A DNA stretch of 64,000 bases. It comes from JL08 sp039969355 (lineage in GTDB: Bacteria > Pseudomonadota > Alphaproteobacteria > Rhodobacterales > Rhodobacteraceae). Below, piece after piece: positions 36,928 through 46,069 of the stretch (within the stretch, counting starts at the first letter, position 1; each line of letters opens with the position of its first letter). The stretch covers positions 248,001-312,000 of the forward strand of contig JBDVOA010000010.1 of NCBI GenBank assembly GCA_039969355.1, written 5' to 3'. The notes under the pieces were generated by a model. That model did not search any database. It was not told where the DNA came from and saw only the letters and a list, made by a program, of their open reading frames with translations. A program made the position numbers and the translations under genes.

Positions 36928-37177
36928 AATCGGCTCCTAAGAGAATGGGTTTGCCGGACCCTAGCAGCCCGCCATCCGGTGTCCAGTGGGGGCTGACGCA
37001 AGACTATCAACTAAAGAGTTGAACACTGCATTCCGGCCAGATTGCGCTGCGAAACTTCGCTCATCGTCTTTGCGGACCGACAGCGGTTTGGGGAAAAACC
37101 GACACAGACATATCCAGTCACAATCGGGCAACACGATTATGATCAAAAAACTGTTAGCGGTCGTGTGTTGCTGTGAA

Positions 37178-37264
37178 TAAATACATTGCCTGCCGTGCCT
37201 TCAATTTGGCAAAATCACCACTGCAATACCGGGAAACGACGCCGGCACGGCAGGCATGTATTTA
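37178..37264. repeat. 87-bp imperfect palindrome upstream of hemA
   Basis: The arm at 37178-37199 (TAAATACAT, one extra T, then GCCTGCCGTGCC) pairs with 37244-37264 (GGCACGGCAGGC then ATGTATTTA): 21 base pairs with a single unpaired base, around a 44-base loop. It could be a REP- or MITE-like element, a structured RNA, or a terminator-like barrier. Neither side has a T tract placed for termination. Confidence 0.7.
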
Positions 37265-37400
37265 AACCTGGATGGTCGTAGAAACCTAACTATTTAAACA
37301 TGTTACCGTTGATGCACTCATTTCTGGCCCCAATGTGACCAGTTCGGTAGTCCGGAATACCTGACCTTGCGTAAGTGGGGCGGTCAGGGCGTATTGTAGT

Positions 37401-37414
37401 TTGACATAAGTCAA
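37401..37414. promoter_or_regulatory. FNR/FnrL-type box upstream of hemA
   Basis: TTGACATAAGTCAA is a perfect palindrome fitting the FNR-family pattern TTGAY-N4-RTCAA. It lies 127 bases before the hemA start codon. Oxygen control of hemA through FnrL is known in Rhodobacter sphaeroides, which makes the site credible. The first six bases also form a consensus -35 hexamer. Confidence 0.7.
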
Positions 37415-37428
37415 TGCTGCGACACCTT

Positions 37429-37446
37429 AACCGCCTGTAAGCGGTT
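37429..37446. promoter_or_regulatory. Palindrome just downstream of the FNR-type box
   Basis: AACCGC (37429-37434) and GCGGTT (37441-37446) form a perfect inverted repeat with a 6-base centre, starting 14 bases after the FNR-type box. It could be a second regulator site or an early hairpin of the hemA leader. Confidence 0.4.
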
Positions 37447-37540
37447 GAAGGATGAATGCTCTGTCTGTATTCATTCTAAGAAGCAGGGCGGCGCCGACCG
37501 CCGCATGGCTTGAAAGCCGCGCCAAGAATGGAGATGCCCG

Positions 37541-38764
37541 GTGAATTACACCGAGAAACTGGATCAGGCGATTGAACGTCTGCATGATGAAGGCCGCTAC
37601 AGGACTTTCATTGATATTGAGCGGCGCAATGGCGCGTTCCCCCACGCAATCTGGACCCGGCCAGACGGAACTAAAAAGCCGATCACGGTCTGGTGTGGCA
37701 ATGACTATCTTGGGATGGGGCAGAACCCGGTTGTTCAGAACGCGATGCAAGATGCAATCAATGCTACCGGTGCCGGGTCTGGTGGAACCCGCAATATTTC
37801 TGGCACCACGGTATATCACAAAAAACTTGAAGCCGAGTTGGCTGATCTTCATGGCAAGGAAAGCGCGTTACTGTTTACATCGGCCTACATCGCCAATGAC
37901 GCCACATTAAGTACGCTCCCTAAATTATTCCCGGGACTCATTATTTACTCGGACGAATTGAATCATGCCAGCATGATCGAAGGTGTGCGTCGCAATGGCG
38001 GTGCCAAGCGGATATTCCGTCACAATGATCTGGCTCATCTCAGGGAATTGCTGGAGGCTGACGATCCGGCTCTGCCAAAGGTAATCGCATTTGAGTCGAT
38101 CTATTCGATGGACGGCGACATTGGTCCGATTGAAGCGATCTGTGACCTGGCGGATGAATTCGGCGCGCTGACGTATATCGATGAAGTACATGCGGTTGGC
38201 ATGTATGGTGCGCGTGGCGGCGGTGTGGCAGAACGCGACAGGCTGATGCACCGGCTTGATATCATCAACGGGACGCTAGCCAAAGCGTTTGGCGTGATGG
38301 GTGGGTACATCGCTGCGTCCGACAAAATGTGTGATGCTATAAGGTCTTATGCGCCGGGGTTCATCTTTACCACTTCGCTTCCGCCGGCTGTTGCGGCGGG
38401 TGCCGCGGCGTCCGTGGCCTATCTCAAACGCCACCCTGAATTACGCGAGCAACACCAGACGCAGGCAAAGATTCTCAAGTTACGTCTGAAGGGCCTTGGT
38501 TTACCAATCATCGACCATGGTAGCCATATTGTGCCGGTGATGGTCGGCGATCCGGTGCATACTAAAAAGCTGAGCGATATGTTGCTGGAGGATCATGGCA
38601 TCTATGCCCAGCCGATTAATTTCCCCACCGTTCCAAGAGGGACAGAGCGTCTGCGCTTTACCCCGTCGCCGGTTCACGGACCCGGCGAATTAGATGCATT
38701 AGTGGAAGCAATGGACCAATTATGGTCACATTGTGCGCTAAATCGTGCCATGTTAACGGGTTAG
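37541..38764 (+). CDS. hemA: 5-aminolevulinate synthase
   Basis: PLP enzyme that condenses glycine and succinyl-CoA, the first step of tetrapyrrole synthesis in alphaproteobacteria. 407 residues, co-linear with the Rhodobacter enzyme; the PLP lysine is Lys248 in INGTLAKAFGVMGGYIA, and GSGGTRNISGTTVYH and DEVHAVGMYG are typical. The start is GTG at 37541 with GGAG seven bases upstream. The long leader with an FNR-type box suggests oxygen-responsive control. hemB at 29.6 kb encodes the next step. Confidence 0.97.
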   Translation: MNYTEKLDQAIERLHDEGRYRTFIDIERRNGAFPHAIWTRPDGTKKPITVWCGNDYLGMGQNPVVQNAMQDAINATGAGSGGTRNISGTTVYHKKLEAELADLHGKESALLFTSAYIANDATLSTLPKLFPGLIIYSDELNHASMIEGVRRNGGAKRIFRHNDLAHLRELLEADDPALPKVIAFESIYSMDGDIGPIEAICDLADEFGALTYIDEVHAVGMYGARGGGVAERDRLMHRLDIINGTLAKAFGVMGGYIAASDKMCDAIRSYAPGFIFTTSLPPAVAAGAAASVAYLKRHPELREQHQTQAKILKLRLKGLGLPIIDHGSHIVPVMVGDPVHTKKLSDMLLEDHGIYAQPINFPTVPRGTERLRFTPSPVHGPGELDALVEAMDQLWSHCALNRAMLTG

Positions 38765-38876
38765 TATCATATCATCGGTGTAAATCAGATTGCGTTGTGT
38801 TAACTTTCTAGCAACAAGCACGCAATCACGAATCGATGGGCCGATTCTGCGTGGTTTGATGGGGCAGGGCAATAAT

Positions 38877-40100
38877 ATGATCGGGCGTAAGTCTTCCGAT
38901 AAGGCTGAAGAAATCGACGTTCAACCTAAAGGGTTCGACGATTTCGAGTTGCGTTTGGGTGATGTTATGCGCGGCGAACGCGCCACTATGGGCAAGTCGC
39001 TGCTGGACGTACAACGTGAACTACGAATCAAAGCCGGTTATATCGCAGCCATTGAAAATTGTGATCCGTCTGCATTTGATACCCCCGGTTTCATTGCCGG
39101 TTACGTGCGGTCCTATGCGCGTTACCTTGACATGGACCCGGACAAGGCGTTCTCGTCTTTCTGTGAGGAAAGCGGGTTTTCGGTTGCCCACGGCATGTCT
39201 GACAAGGCGTCGGTCATTAAGAAACAGGGCCGTGAAGAGCGGCTTTCAATTGGTCGCGACCGTAGTGATCCTTTGGTGTCTCCGACGATGCCGTTTATTC
39301 CGGCAGGTGATGGGTTCTGGTCCCATATTGAACCTCGGGCCATCGGGTCGATGATTGTTCTGGCGGGATTGCTAGGTGCGATTGGCCTTGGTGGCTGGAC
39401 CGTACTTAAGGAAGTGCAGCGGGTGCAGTTTGCCCCGGTTGAGCAAACGCCAGTAGTTCTTGCCGACCTGGATCCGCTGAATACCACGATTGCTGCAGCG
39501 TCGGTGCCCGATACGCTCTCGGCATCTGTTGATCAGCTTACAAAACCGGCTTCCGCAGAAGCATTTGACCGGCTGTACAGGCCTCAGGCGCTGGACGTTC
39601 CCGTGATGGTGTCACGCGATGCACCGATTTCCACCCTTGATCCGAGCGCGCTAGGCTCCTTCGCGGCCCCGGTTGCCGTGCAAGCACCGGTTGCCTTGGC
39701 ATCGGACACTGCACCCTCGCTGGTGCCACAGGTTCTGGAAGAAATTGCTCCCAGTCTGCAAGTTGTTGCTGTGCGTCCTTCGTGGGTGCGGGTGCGCGCG
39801 GCGGATGGTACAGTGATCTATGAGACCATTATGGAGAGTGGTGAGACCTACGAAGTCCCAATGACAGAAGAGCCGCCAACACTGCGCGTTGGTGAATCGG
39901 GGGCGGTCTACTTCGCAATGAACGGAAAACACTATGGACCTGCCGGTCCAACAGGACGGGTCACTTCTAACCTGGCTCTCTCGATTGACGCCATAAGTGA
40001 AACATTAAGCGTTGCAGACCTGTCGCAGGATCAGGACCTGGCGCAAATGGTGGCGGAACTTCAAGCACCGGCTGAGGCAGCCTTGCCGGTTCAGGACTGA
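38877..40100 (+). CDS. RodZ-like HTH/DUF4115 membrane protein
   Basis: 407 residues: N-terminal Cro/CI-type HTH (about 28-90, FELRLGDVMRGERATMGKSLLDVQRELRIKAGYIAAIE), one transmembrane span (about 155-177) and a periplasmic part ending in a DUF4115 domain (WVRVRAADGTVIYETIMESGETYEVP, then GAVYFAMNGKHYGPAGPTGRVTSNLAL). This is the architecture of RodZ, which links MreB to the cell-wall machinery, though in alphaproteobacteria the family is divergent and some members are only RodZ-like. ATG at 38877 is used; in-frame starts at 38859 and 38790 would only lengthen an unconserved tail. It precedes ispG, a common neighbour of rodZ. Confidence 0.85.
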   Translation: MIGRKSSDKAEEIDVQPKGFDDFELRLGDVMRGERATMGKSLLDVQRELRIKAGYIAAIENCDPSAFDTPGFIAGYVRSYARYLDMDPDKAFSSFCEESGFSVAHGMSDKASVIKKQGREERLSIGRDRSDPLVSPTMPFIPAGDGFWSHIEPRAIGSMIVLAGLLGAIGLGGWTVLKEVQRVQFAPVEQTPVVLADLDPLNTTIAAASVPDTLSASVDQLTKPASAEAFDRLYRPQALDVPVMVSRDAPISTLDPSALGSFAAPVAVQAPVALASDTAPSLVPQVLEEIAPSLQVVAVRPSWVRVRAADGTVIYETIMESGETYEVPMTEEPPTLRVGESGAVYFAMNGKHYGPAGPTGRVTSNLALSIDAISETLSVADLSQDQDLAQMVAELQAPAEAALPVQD

Positions 40101-40208
40101 CATCTCCTACAAGTCTTTGGCGCTGAAAAATAAGGTGCATCGCTGCATTGCACCCTGCGCCGGCACAGCATATTTTGCAGCGGTGAGAACAACAAAAGGT
40201 CTGCGCAT

Positions 40209-41342
40209 ATGTCGCTGAACCATATTCGACCTTGGAAGAATATCTATCGCCGCAAAAGCCGTCAGATCATGGTGGGAAACGTGCCGGTTGGTGGCGATGC
40301 GCCGATCGCTGTGCAAACCATGACCAACACGCTGACTACTGATAGGACCGCTACCATTGCACAAGTGCAGGCTGCGGTGGACGCCGGTGCGGACATCGTG
40401 CGCGTTTCCATCCCCGATCAGGACAGTTCACGTGCCCTGAAGGAAATTGTCCGCGAGAGCCCAGTCCCAATCGTGGCGGATATCCATTTTCATTACAAAC
40501 GCGGAATAGAAGCCGCCGAAGCAGGAGCGGCTTGTCTGCGTATCAATCCCGGAAATATTGGCGACGAAAAACGAGTGAAAGAAGTCATCAAAGCAGCGCG
40601 GGACCACAATTGTTCCATGCGCATCGGGGTGAATGCGGGCTCGCTCGAGAAGCACCTACTGGACAAATATGGAGAGCCTTGCCCAGACGCGATGGTGGAA
40701 AGCGGCCTTGATCACATAAAATTACTGCAAGACAATGATTTTCATGAGTTCAAAATCAGTTGCAAGGCATCTGACGTATTCATGTCTGCGGCGGCTTATC
40801 AAAAATTGGCTGAAGTGACGGATGCGCCGCTTCATCTCGGGATCACCGAAGCTGGCGGATTGGTCAGCGGGACGATCAAATCGGCCATTGGTCTGGGCAA
40901 CCTGCTGTGGATGGGCATCGGAGACACGATCCGAGTGTCCCTTTCTGCGGACCCTGTGGAAGAAGTCAAAGTTGGCTTTGAAATTCTGAAATCGCTCGGT
41001 TTGCGCCATCGCGGGGTTAACATCATTTCTTGCCCCAGCTGTGCGCGGCAGGGCTTTGACGTGATCAAAACTGTGGAAGCTCTGGAGCAACGGCTGGAAC
41101 ACATCAAGACACCGATGAGCCTGAGTATTATTGGGTGTGTTGTTAACGGTCCGGGCGAAGCGCTGATGACCGACGTCGGATTCACCGGCGGCGGTGCTGG
41201 AGCGGGCATGGTTTATCTGGCCGGAAAACAAAGCCACAAGCTAAGCAATGAGAAGATGGTTGATCACATCGTTGAACAGGTGGAATTGCGCGCGGCTGCC
41301 ATCGAGGCGGAGCAGGTCAGAGCAGGGCAGGCCGCCGAATAA
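40209..41342 (+). CDS. ispG: 4-hydroxy-3-methylbut-2-enyl diphosphate synthase
   Basis: [4Fe-4S] enzyme (GcpE) of the non-mevalonate isoprenoid pathway, converting methylerythritol cyclodiphosphate to HMBPP. 377 residues. The cluster cysteines are in SCPSCARQGFDV and IGCVVNGPGEA; MTNTLTTDRTATIAQVQAAVDAGADIVRVSIP marks the TIM barrel start. It follows the RodZ-like gene by about 100 bases and converges on the dsbA-like gene with five bases between stops. Confidence 0.97.
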   Translation: MSLNHIRPWKNIYRRKSRQIMVGNVPVGGDAPIAVQTMTNTLTTDRTATIAQVQAAVDAGADIVRVSIPDQDSSRALKEIVRESPVPIVADIHFHYKRGIEAAEAGAACLRINPGNIGDEKRVKEVIKAARDHNCSMRIGVNAGSLEKHLLDKYGEPCPDAMVESGLDHIKLLQDNDFHEFKISCKASDVFMSAAAYQKLAEVTDAPLHLGITEAGGLVSGTIKSAIGLGNLLWMGIGDTIRVSLSADPVEEVKVGFEILKSLGLRHRGVNIISCPSCARQGFDVIKTVEALEQRLEHIKTPMSLSIIGCVVNGPGEALMTDVGFTGGGAGAGMVYLAGKQSHKLSNEKMVDHIVEQVELRAAAIEAEQVRAGQAAE

Positions 41343-41347
41343 GTGGC

Positions 41348-42094
41348 TCAGTTCGATCGCGTTTCTGCGACCAGTGCCTGCATCTGTTCCAGTGGCAGAT
41401 AACCCCGAAGCAATTGATCCTCCATAACGAATGTCGGCGTTCCGTTGATTTGCAAAAGCTGTGCCAGTGCTCGGGTTTGTGTGATCTCCTGGGTAACAGC
41501 ATCACTGTCCATCGCCGCCATGATCGCATCGGAATCCAGCGCCAGCGTATTGCTCAGTCGTCTTAGCGTCTTTTCGTTGATCTCGGCATTGTAGGTCATC
41601 AGCGCGTCATTCAGCAGTTTGTATTCTGCGTCACCCGCAACCTGCTTGGCAGCGATGGCAAAGCGAGCGGCCAACAGAGATTCTTCCCCCAGAATAGGCA
41701 ATTCCTTTACGATTAGTCGGATATTGCCGTCGCTTTCCAATAGTTCAGCAACCTCACCATGGGCGCGGCGGCAATAGCCGCATCGGTAATCCAGAAACTC
41801 AACCAGCGTGATGTCGCCCTCTGGATTGCCGCCAACCCAGGAATAGCCGTCATCAAAGATAGCAGACGCATTGTCGCGCACAAGATCTTGGTCGGCCTGT
41901 GCTTGCTGGGCTGCGTTGGCCTCTTCCAGCGCCGCGACCGCCTCCATGATGACGTTCGGGTTTTGCAAGAGGTAGGCGCGGACCTCGGACTGGAAAGCAG
42001 CGCGTTCCTCGTCGGTCATGGTTGTGACGTCAAATGCAGTGGCTGGAGACGACAACAGAAAAGCGGCGAGTATCGGGGCTAACAGTCGGTTCAT
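41348..42094 (-). CDS. DsbA-family thiol:disulfide oxidoreductase
   Basis: 248-residue periplasmic thioredoxin-fold protein. Signal peptide MNRLLAPILAAFLLSSPATA, a helical N-terminal region, then the active site Cys105-Gly-Tyr-Cys108 in FLDYRCGYCRR and a cis-proline loop NGTPTFVMEDQLLRGYLPLEQM. It resembles the Com1/BdbD-like DsbA branch with an N-terminal dimerisation segment, so it could be an oxidase or a disulfide isomerase. The ATG at 42094 has GGAGAG six bases upstream. The M48 protease gene sits 17 bases upstream on the same strand, so the two are probably cotranscribed. Confidence 0.9.
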   Translation of the reverse strand: MNRLLAPILAAFLLSSPATAFDVTTMTDEERAAFQSEVRAYLLQNPNVIMEAVAALEEANAAQQAQADQDLVRDNASAIFDDGYSWVGGNPEGDITLVEFLDYRCGYCRRAHGEVAELLESDGNIRLIVKELPILGEESLLAARFAIAAKQVAGDAEYKLLNDALMTYNAEINEKTLRRLSNTLALDSDAIMAAMDSDAVTQEITQTRALAQLLQINGTPTFVMEDQLLRGYLPLEQMQALVAETRSN

Positions 42095-42111
42095 TTGTAC
42101 TCTCCGCTCAT

Positions 42112-43419
42112 TCATTTTCGTTTTTTGCTTCTCTTGGCTGCAATGACCACGTCCTGAGCCCGTTGCCAAGGGCCGGAGCCCGTCGCTAACTGTCCGGCGG
42201 CCCGGTTTGCATGGATTTCAGCATCCTTCAATCGACCTTGTAACGCATATCGTTCGGCTGTCACAAGCGAAGCCATGCCATTTTGGCCGGTCTTCGCATA
42301 GGCGACCGACATATCGCGGAGCAATCGAGAATTCCGAAAGTCGCGTGAGCGAGCACGTTCCTGCACCGCAAGCGCCGCTTTGTATTGACCATCAGCCAAC
42401 AGCGCCCGCCCGTAGCTGCCCAAAATCAGGGCGTTGGTCGGTGCGAGGTCGACGGCTTTTTTGTAACTGATAACAGCTTTTTTGATCTGCCGGCTTTCCA
42501 ACAATATCTGCCCCATGAGTTCGTGAAAAAAGGGATCGTTGGGGCGTAGTGCAATAGCCGCATTCATGGCCTTTACGGCCCGCTTAGCGTTTGAATTTCT
42601 GTGGTAAGCGATGGCCTGGCGCATCAATGTAATGTCTTCTGTTGGCCCTTCCTTAGCCCGCGAAAGAGTCCATTTTGGAGATCTTGTAAAGGCCGACAAC
42701 TTGCCCCTTGCGCGCGCATACCAGTATATTGTTGCTGCGTTTGGCGTCGCCTGTCCGCCGTAAGTTGCGGCAAACGCCTCCACGGCGCGAATTCTGTCCC
42801 GACTGAGAGGATGCGATCGCGCATAGGGGTCTTGTCGACCTCCCTGCAACAATTCCTGACCTTCAAAGATGCGAAGTACGTCCCGCATTCCTTCGGGACT
42901 GACGCCAGCAGACTTCATGAACCGAATACCGGATTGGTCGGCAGAGGCTTCTTCTTCTCTGGTATGCAACAGAAACACGCGTTGAGCTGATGAACCGGTG
43001 CCCAACGCGATGCCGCCAGCAGCCTCTGGGGCACCAGCGGCCGCCACAATCGCAGCCAGTGCCAGACCCAGATTGGCAGCAGACCTCGCGCTGCGCAAAT
43101 TGATCATCCGACGGGTGATGTGCCCGTTGACGATATGCGCCGCTTCGTGCGCAATTACTCCTTGAAGCATTTCCGGGCTATCCGCTTTTTGAATAAGTCC
43201 GTAGTTGATGAAAATAGCGCTGTTATCAACGACAAAGGCGTTGAGTTTGCTGTCGTTGACGACCAAGATGCGGACCCGGTCAGAACTCAGGCCTGCCTGA
43301 CGCAGAATTGGCGCGGCAAGTTGTTTGAGCGCATACTCGATATCCGGATCGCGCAGTAGTTGTACAGCGCTCGCAGGCAGGCCAGCAGTGAGCGAAAGCA
43401 CCAGGCTAAACGCCAGCAT
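42112..43419 (-). CDS. BepA-like M48 metalloprotease with TPR repeats
   Basis: 435-residue periplasmic protein with a signal peptide (MLAFSLVLSLTAGLPASA). The catalytic zinc motif is HEAAH (GVIAHEAAHIVNGHITR), with the third ligand in EEEASADQSGIRFMK and the R-SHPLSRDRI motif typical of BepA/LoiP-like proteases. The C-terminal third has TPR repeats (AIALRPNDPFFHELMGQILLESRQIKKAVISYKKAV). In E. coli BepA degrades misfolded outer-membrane proteins. ATG at 43419 has GAGG before it; the frame extends to 43479 but lacks a binding site there and would overlap the divergent gene's upstream region. Cotranscribed with the DsbA-like gene. Confidence 0.9.
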   Translation of the reverse strand: MLAFSLVLSLTAGLPASAVQLLRDPDIEYALKQLAAPILRQAGLSSDRVRILVVNDSKLNAFVVDNSAIFINYGLIQKADSPEMLQGVIAHEAAHIVNGHITRRMINLRSARSAANLGLALAAIVAAAGAPEAAGGIALGTGSSAQRVFLLHTREEEASADQSGIRFMKSAGVSPEGMRDVLRIFEGQELLQGGRQDPYARSHPLSRDRIRAVEAFAATYGGQATPNAATIYWYARARGKLSAFTRSPKWTLSRAKEGPTEDITLMRQAIAYHRNSNAKRAVKAMNAAIALRPNDPFFHELMGQILLESRQIKKAVISYKKAVDLAPTNALILGSYGRALLADGQYKAALAVQERARSRDFRNSRLLRDMSVAYAKTGQNGMASLVTAERYALQGRLKDAEIHANRAAGQLATGSGPWQRAQDVVIAAKRSKKRK

Positions 43420-43501
43420 TAGCCGCCTCAGGATTGACGGCGCCCCGAATTCGCGCTGAAAGAGACGAACAAAGCACATGGCTGCATCTAGGAGTATTGC
43501 G

Positions 43502-44647
43502 GTGAAGAACTCAACCCGATCTCAGGTCGATCCATTTATTGTGATGGATGTCATGGAAGCCGCCCGCCGTGCAGAGGCTGCAGGACGCAGCATCATTCAC
43601 ATGGAAGTCGGTCAACCCGGCACCGGCGCCCCGAAAGGTGCGGTGCAGGCGCTTGCCTCTGCAATGGAAAAACACCCATTGGGGTATACGGTTTCACTAG
43701 GGCTTCCGGCGTTGCGTGCACGGATCGCCCGGATGTATGGGGAATGGTACCACATTGATCTCAATCCGGAACGGGTTGTGATCACGCCAGGTTCGTCGGG
43801 CGGCTTCATTCTGGGGTTCACCTCGCTGTTTGACAGCGGGGACAGGGTGGGCATCGGCGCGCCGGGTTATCCTTCATATCGTCAGATTTTGCATGCGTTG
43901 GGACTAGTGCCGGTCGATATACCATCCACACCCGAGAACCGGTATCAGCCGGCGCCTTCGGATCTGACGGGACTGGATCTGGCAGGGCTTTTGATTGCGT
44001 CACCCGCAAATCCAACCGGAACAATGCTGGATCGCGGTGCAATAACGCAACTGATCGAGGCAACACAGGCAAGCGGCGCTGCGTTCATCTCGGACGAGAT
44101 TTATCACGGCATTGAGTATGACAAAAAGGCGGTCAGCGCGCTTGAGATCACAGACAATTGTTATGTGATCAATTCATTTTCTAAATACTTTAGCATGACC
44201 GGCTGGCGTATCGGTTGGATGGTGGTGCCCGAAGATCATGTACGCACCATAGAGCGTCTGGCCCAGAATTTGTTTATCTGCGCACCGCATGCCGCTCAGA
44301 TCGCCGCGCTTTCAGCGATGGAATGCGACAGAGAATTGCAAGAAAATCTAGAAGTTTACCGCAATAACCGAATGTTGTTGTTGGAGGGGTTACCACGCGT
44401 CGGATTCGCCAATATCGCACCGCCGGATGGTGCCTTTTATGTCTACGCGGATGTCTCTGACATGACGCAGGACAGCCGCGCATTTGCAACTGAGATACTG
44501 GATCAGGTGGGCGTGGCTGTCACGCCAGGGTTGGATTTTGACCCGGCGCGCGGGTCAACGACCATCCGGTTCTCCTATGCTTGCGCGACCGCGGACATCG
44601 AAGAGGGGTTGCGTCGGCTGCATAAATTCATGACGAACAGGGATTAG
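43502..44647 (+). CDS. Fold-type I aminotransferase
   Basis: 381-residue class I/II PLP aminotransferase. The PLP lysine lies in NSFSKYFSMTGWRIGW; SPANPTG and RFSYA near the end are the substrate-carboxylate and arginine motifs of the aspartate aminotransferase branch. The substrate cannot be fixed. The GTG at 43502 (VKNSTRSQVDPF) is chosen because GGAG lies seven bases upstream; the ATG at 43478 overlaps the other strand's possible start. It is divergent from the M48 gene. Confidence 0.88.
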   Translation: MKNSTRSQVDPFIVMDVMEAARRAEAAGRSIIHMEVGQPGTGAPKGAVQALASAMEKHPLGYTVSLGLPALRARIARMYGEWYHIDLNPERVVITPGSSGGFILGFTSLFDSGDRVGIGAPGYPSYRQILHALGLVPVDIPSTPENRYQPAPSDLTGLDLAGLLIASPANPTGTMLDRGAITQLIEATQASGAAFISDEIYHGIEYDKKAVSALEITDNCYVINSFSKYFSMTGWRIGWMVVPEDHVRTIERLAQNLFICAPHAAQIAALSAMECDRELQENLEVYRNNRMLLLEGLPRVGFANIAPPDGAFYVYADVSDMTQDSRAFATEILDQVGVAVTPGLDFDPARGSTTIRFSYACATADIEEGLRRLHKFMTNRD

Positions 44648-44718
44648 GCAAGGCGCTTGCCATACCATTTCCGACAACGGTGCGCTAAAAACTAACAAAC
44701 GCGAAAAGCAGTGGGCAG

Positions 44719-45939
44719 ATGTACAGGATAATTCTCTTTCTTTCGTTCCTTTGTCTGTGGCCGATCGGGGTACTGGCACAGGAATTGGGTGGGCTGGCCC
44801 GTGTTGACGCCTCTCAAAGCGGCATCAATGATGCAGCGCACGGAGAAGTTCAGATTGATCTGCATCTTAGTCAGGGCGTGCCCTACCGGGTGTATACGCT
44901 TGATGGACCGCGCAGGTTGGTTGTTGATTTTCAAGAGGTTGACTGGGGCGGATTGAAGCCAGACAGTCTTTTGCAAAGCACCCGGATTGAGGATCTACGC
45001 GTCGGTGCGTTTCGTCCGGGCTGGTCTCGTATGGTGGCAGACCTGACTGCCCCCCTGATCGTGCAGACTGTAGACCTTGCTATCGACAACGAAAATGGTC
45101 AGGCCCATCTGACTGTGGTTTTGGCCCCCGGCGATGATGCAGCGTTTGCGTTAGCTTCAGGGGCGCCAGTTGACGCACGATGGGATTTGCCGCCACCGGC
45201 GGATTTGCCTGCGCCCGCAAGTCGGCCCGCAGATGCCCCTTTGATGGTGGTGATTGATCCCGGACACGGCGGAGTCGATCCCGGCGCAGAACGAAACGGG
45301 GCCGTTGAAAAAGAGCTTATGCTTATTCTTGCCAGAGAGCTGCGCGAGGCCCTGCTGCGCGGCGGTGATTTCGATGTTGCAATGACGAGAGATAAAGATG
45401 TGTTCATTTCATTGCAGGAACGCATCGCCATTGCACATCAGGCCGGCGCGGACGTCTTTTTGTCTCTGCATGCCGATTCTCTGTCCGAAGGGCAAGCAAA
45501 GGGCGCAACCGTCTACACCCTGTCGCAAGAGGCGACGGACGCCGCAACCGCGGGTCTGGCAGAGCGACATAATAGAGCTGATGTTCTAGCCGGTGTGGAT
45601 TTGTCAGGGACAGATGACGAAGTGACGGGCATCCTGCTGGAATTGGCGCGTCAGGAGACCCAGCCGCGCACAGAGGCCCTGGCACGTGCGCTGGTTGATG
45701 GCATCGCAAAGGCCGGAGTGGCAATGAACAGCCGCCCGTTGCGCCGAGCCGGGTTTTCAGTGCTGAAGGCGGCGGATATTCCGTCGATCCTGATCGAGGT
45801 TGGATTCCTTTCCAATGATAGTGATGTCGAAAACCTGAACGATCCGGAATGGCGCGCCAGCATTGTTTCGGGCATTCGCGAAGGTTTGAACGTGTGGTTG
45901 GTGCTGGACGAAGCAGTGCGCGATTTGGTGCGTCAGTAA
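44719..45939 (+). CDS. amiC: N-acetylmuramoyl-L-alanine amidase
   Basis: Periplasmic zinc amidase that cuts septal peptidoglycan during daughter-cell separation. 406 residues: signal peptide (about 1-20), AMIN domain for localisation (about 40-130, VQIDLHLSQGVPYRVYTLDGPRRLVVDF), a proline/alanine linker, and an Amidase_3 domain with VIDPGHGGVDPGA, KELMLILARELR, FLSLHADS and the C-terminal catalytic SILIEVGFLSN. The gene symbol follows the AMIN-amidase architecture; AmiA/AmiB-type naming is equally possible. It precedes the PBP1A gene, a functional pairing in cell-wall growth. Confidence 0.92.
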   Translation: MYRIILFLSFLCLWPIGVLAQELGGLARVDASQSGINDAAHGEVQIDLHLSQGVPYRVYTLDGPRRLVVDFQEVDWGGLKPDSLLQSTRIEDLRVGAFRPGWSRMVADLTAPLIVQTVDLAIDNENGQAHLTVVLAPGDDAAFALASGAPVDARWDLPPPADLPAPASRPADAPLMVVIDPGHGGVDPGAERNGAVEKELMLILARELREALLRGGDFDVAMTRDKDVFISLQERIAIAHQAGADVFLSLHADSLSEGQAKGATVYTLSQEATDAATAGLAERHNRADVLAGVDLSGTDDEVTGILLELARQETQPRTEALARALVDGIAKAGVAMNSRPLRRAGFSVLKAADIPSILIEVGFLSNDSDVENLNDPEWRASIVSGIREGLNVWLVLDEAVRDLVRQ

Positions 45940-46069
45940 GGGTCCGGATCGGTGTCGGCCTTGCCTCTACGTCATGCTGGAGGTGACGGCAAAGGGCCGC
46001 TAGACAGCGCGTTGTGTTTTGACCCTGCCTGCGGCGTCTCGTATAAGGGCGCAAGTGTTGTAAAAGGCC

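Larger units (their letters stand above)
36928..37540. other. 613-base intergenic region upstream of hemA
   Basis: Contains the long palindrome at 37178-37264, the FNR-type box at 37401-37414 and a second palindrome at 37429-37446, each described separately. A very short frame at 37139-37180 (MIKKLLAVVCCCE) stops inside the left palindrome arm. The remainder shows no coding signal. Confidence 0.55.
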
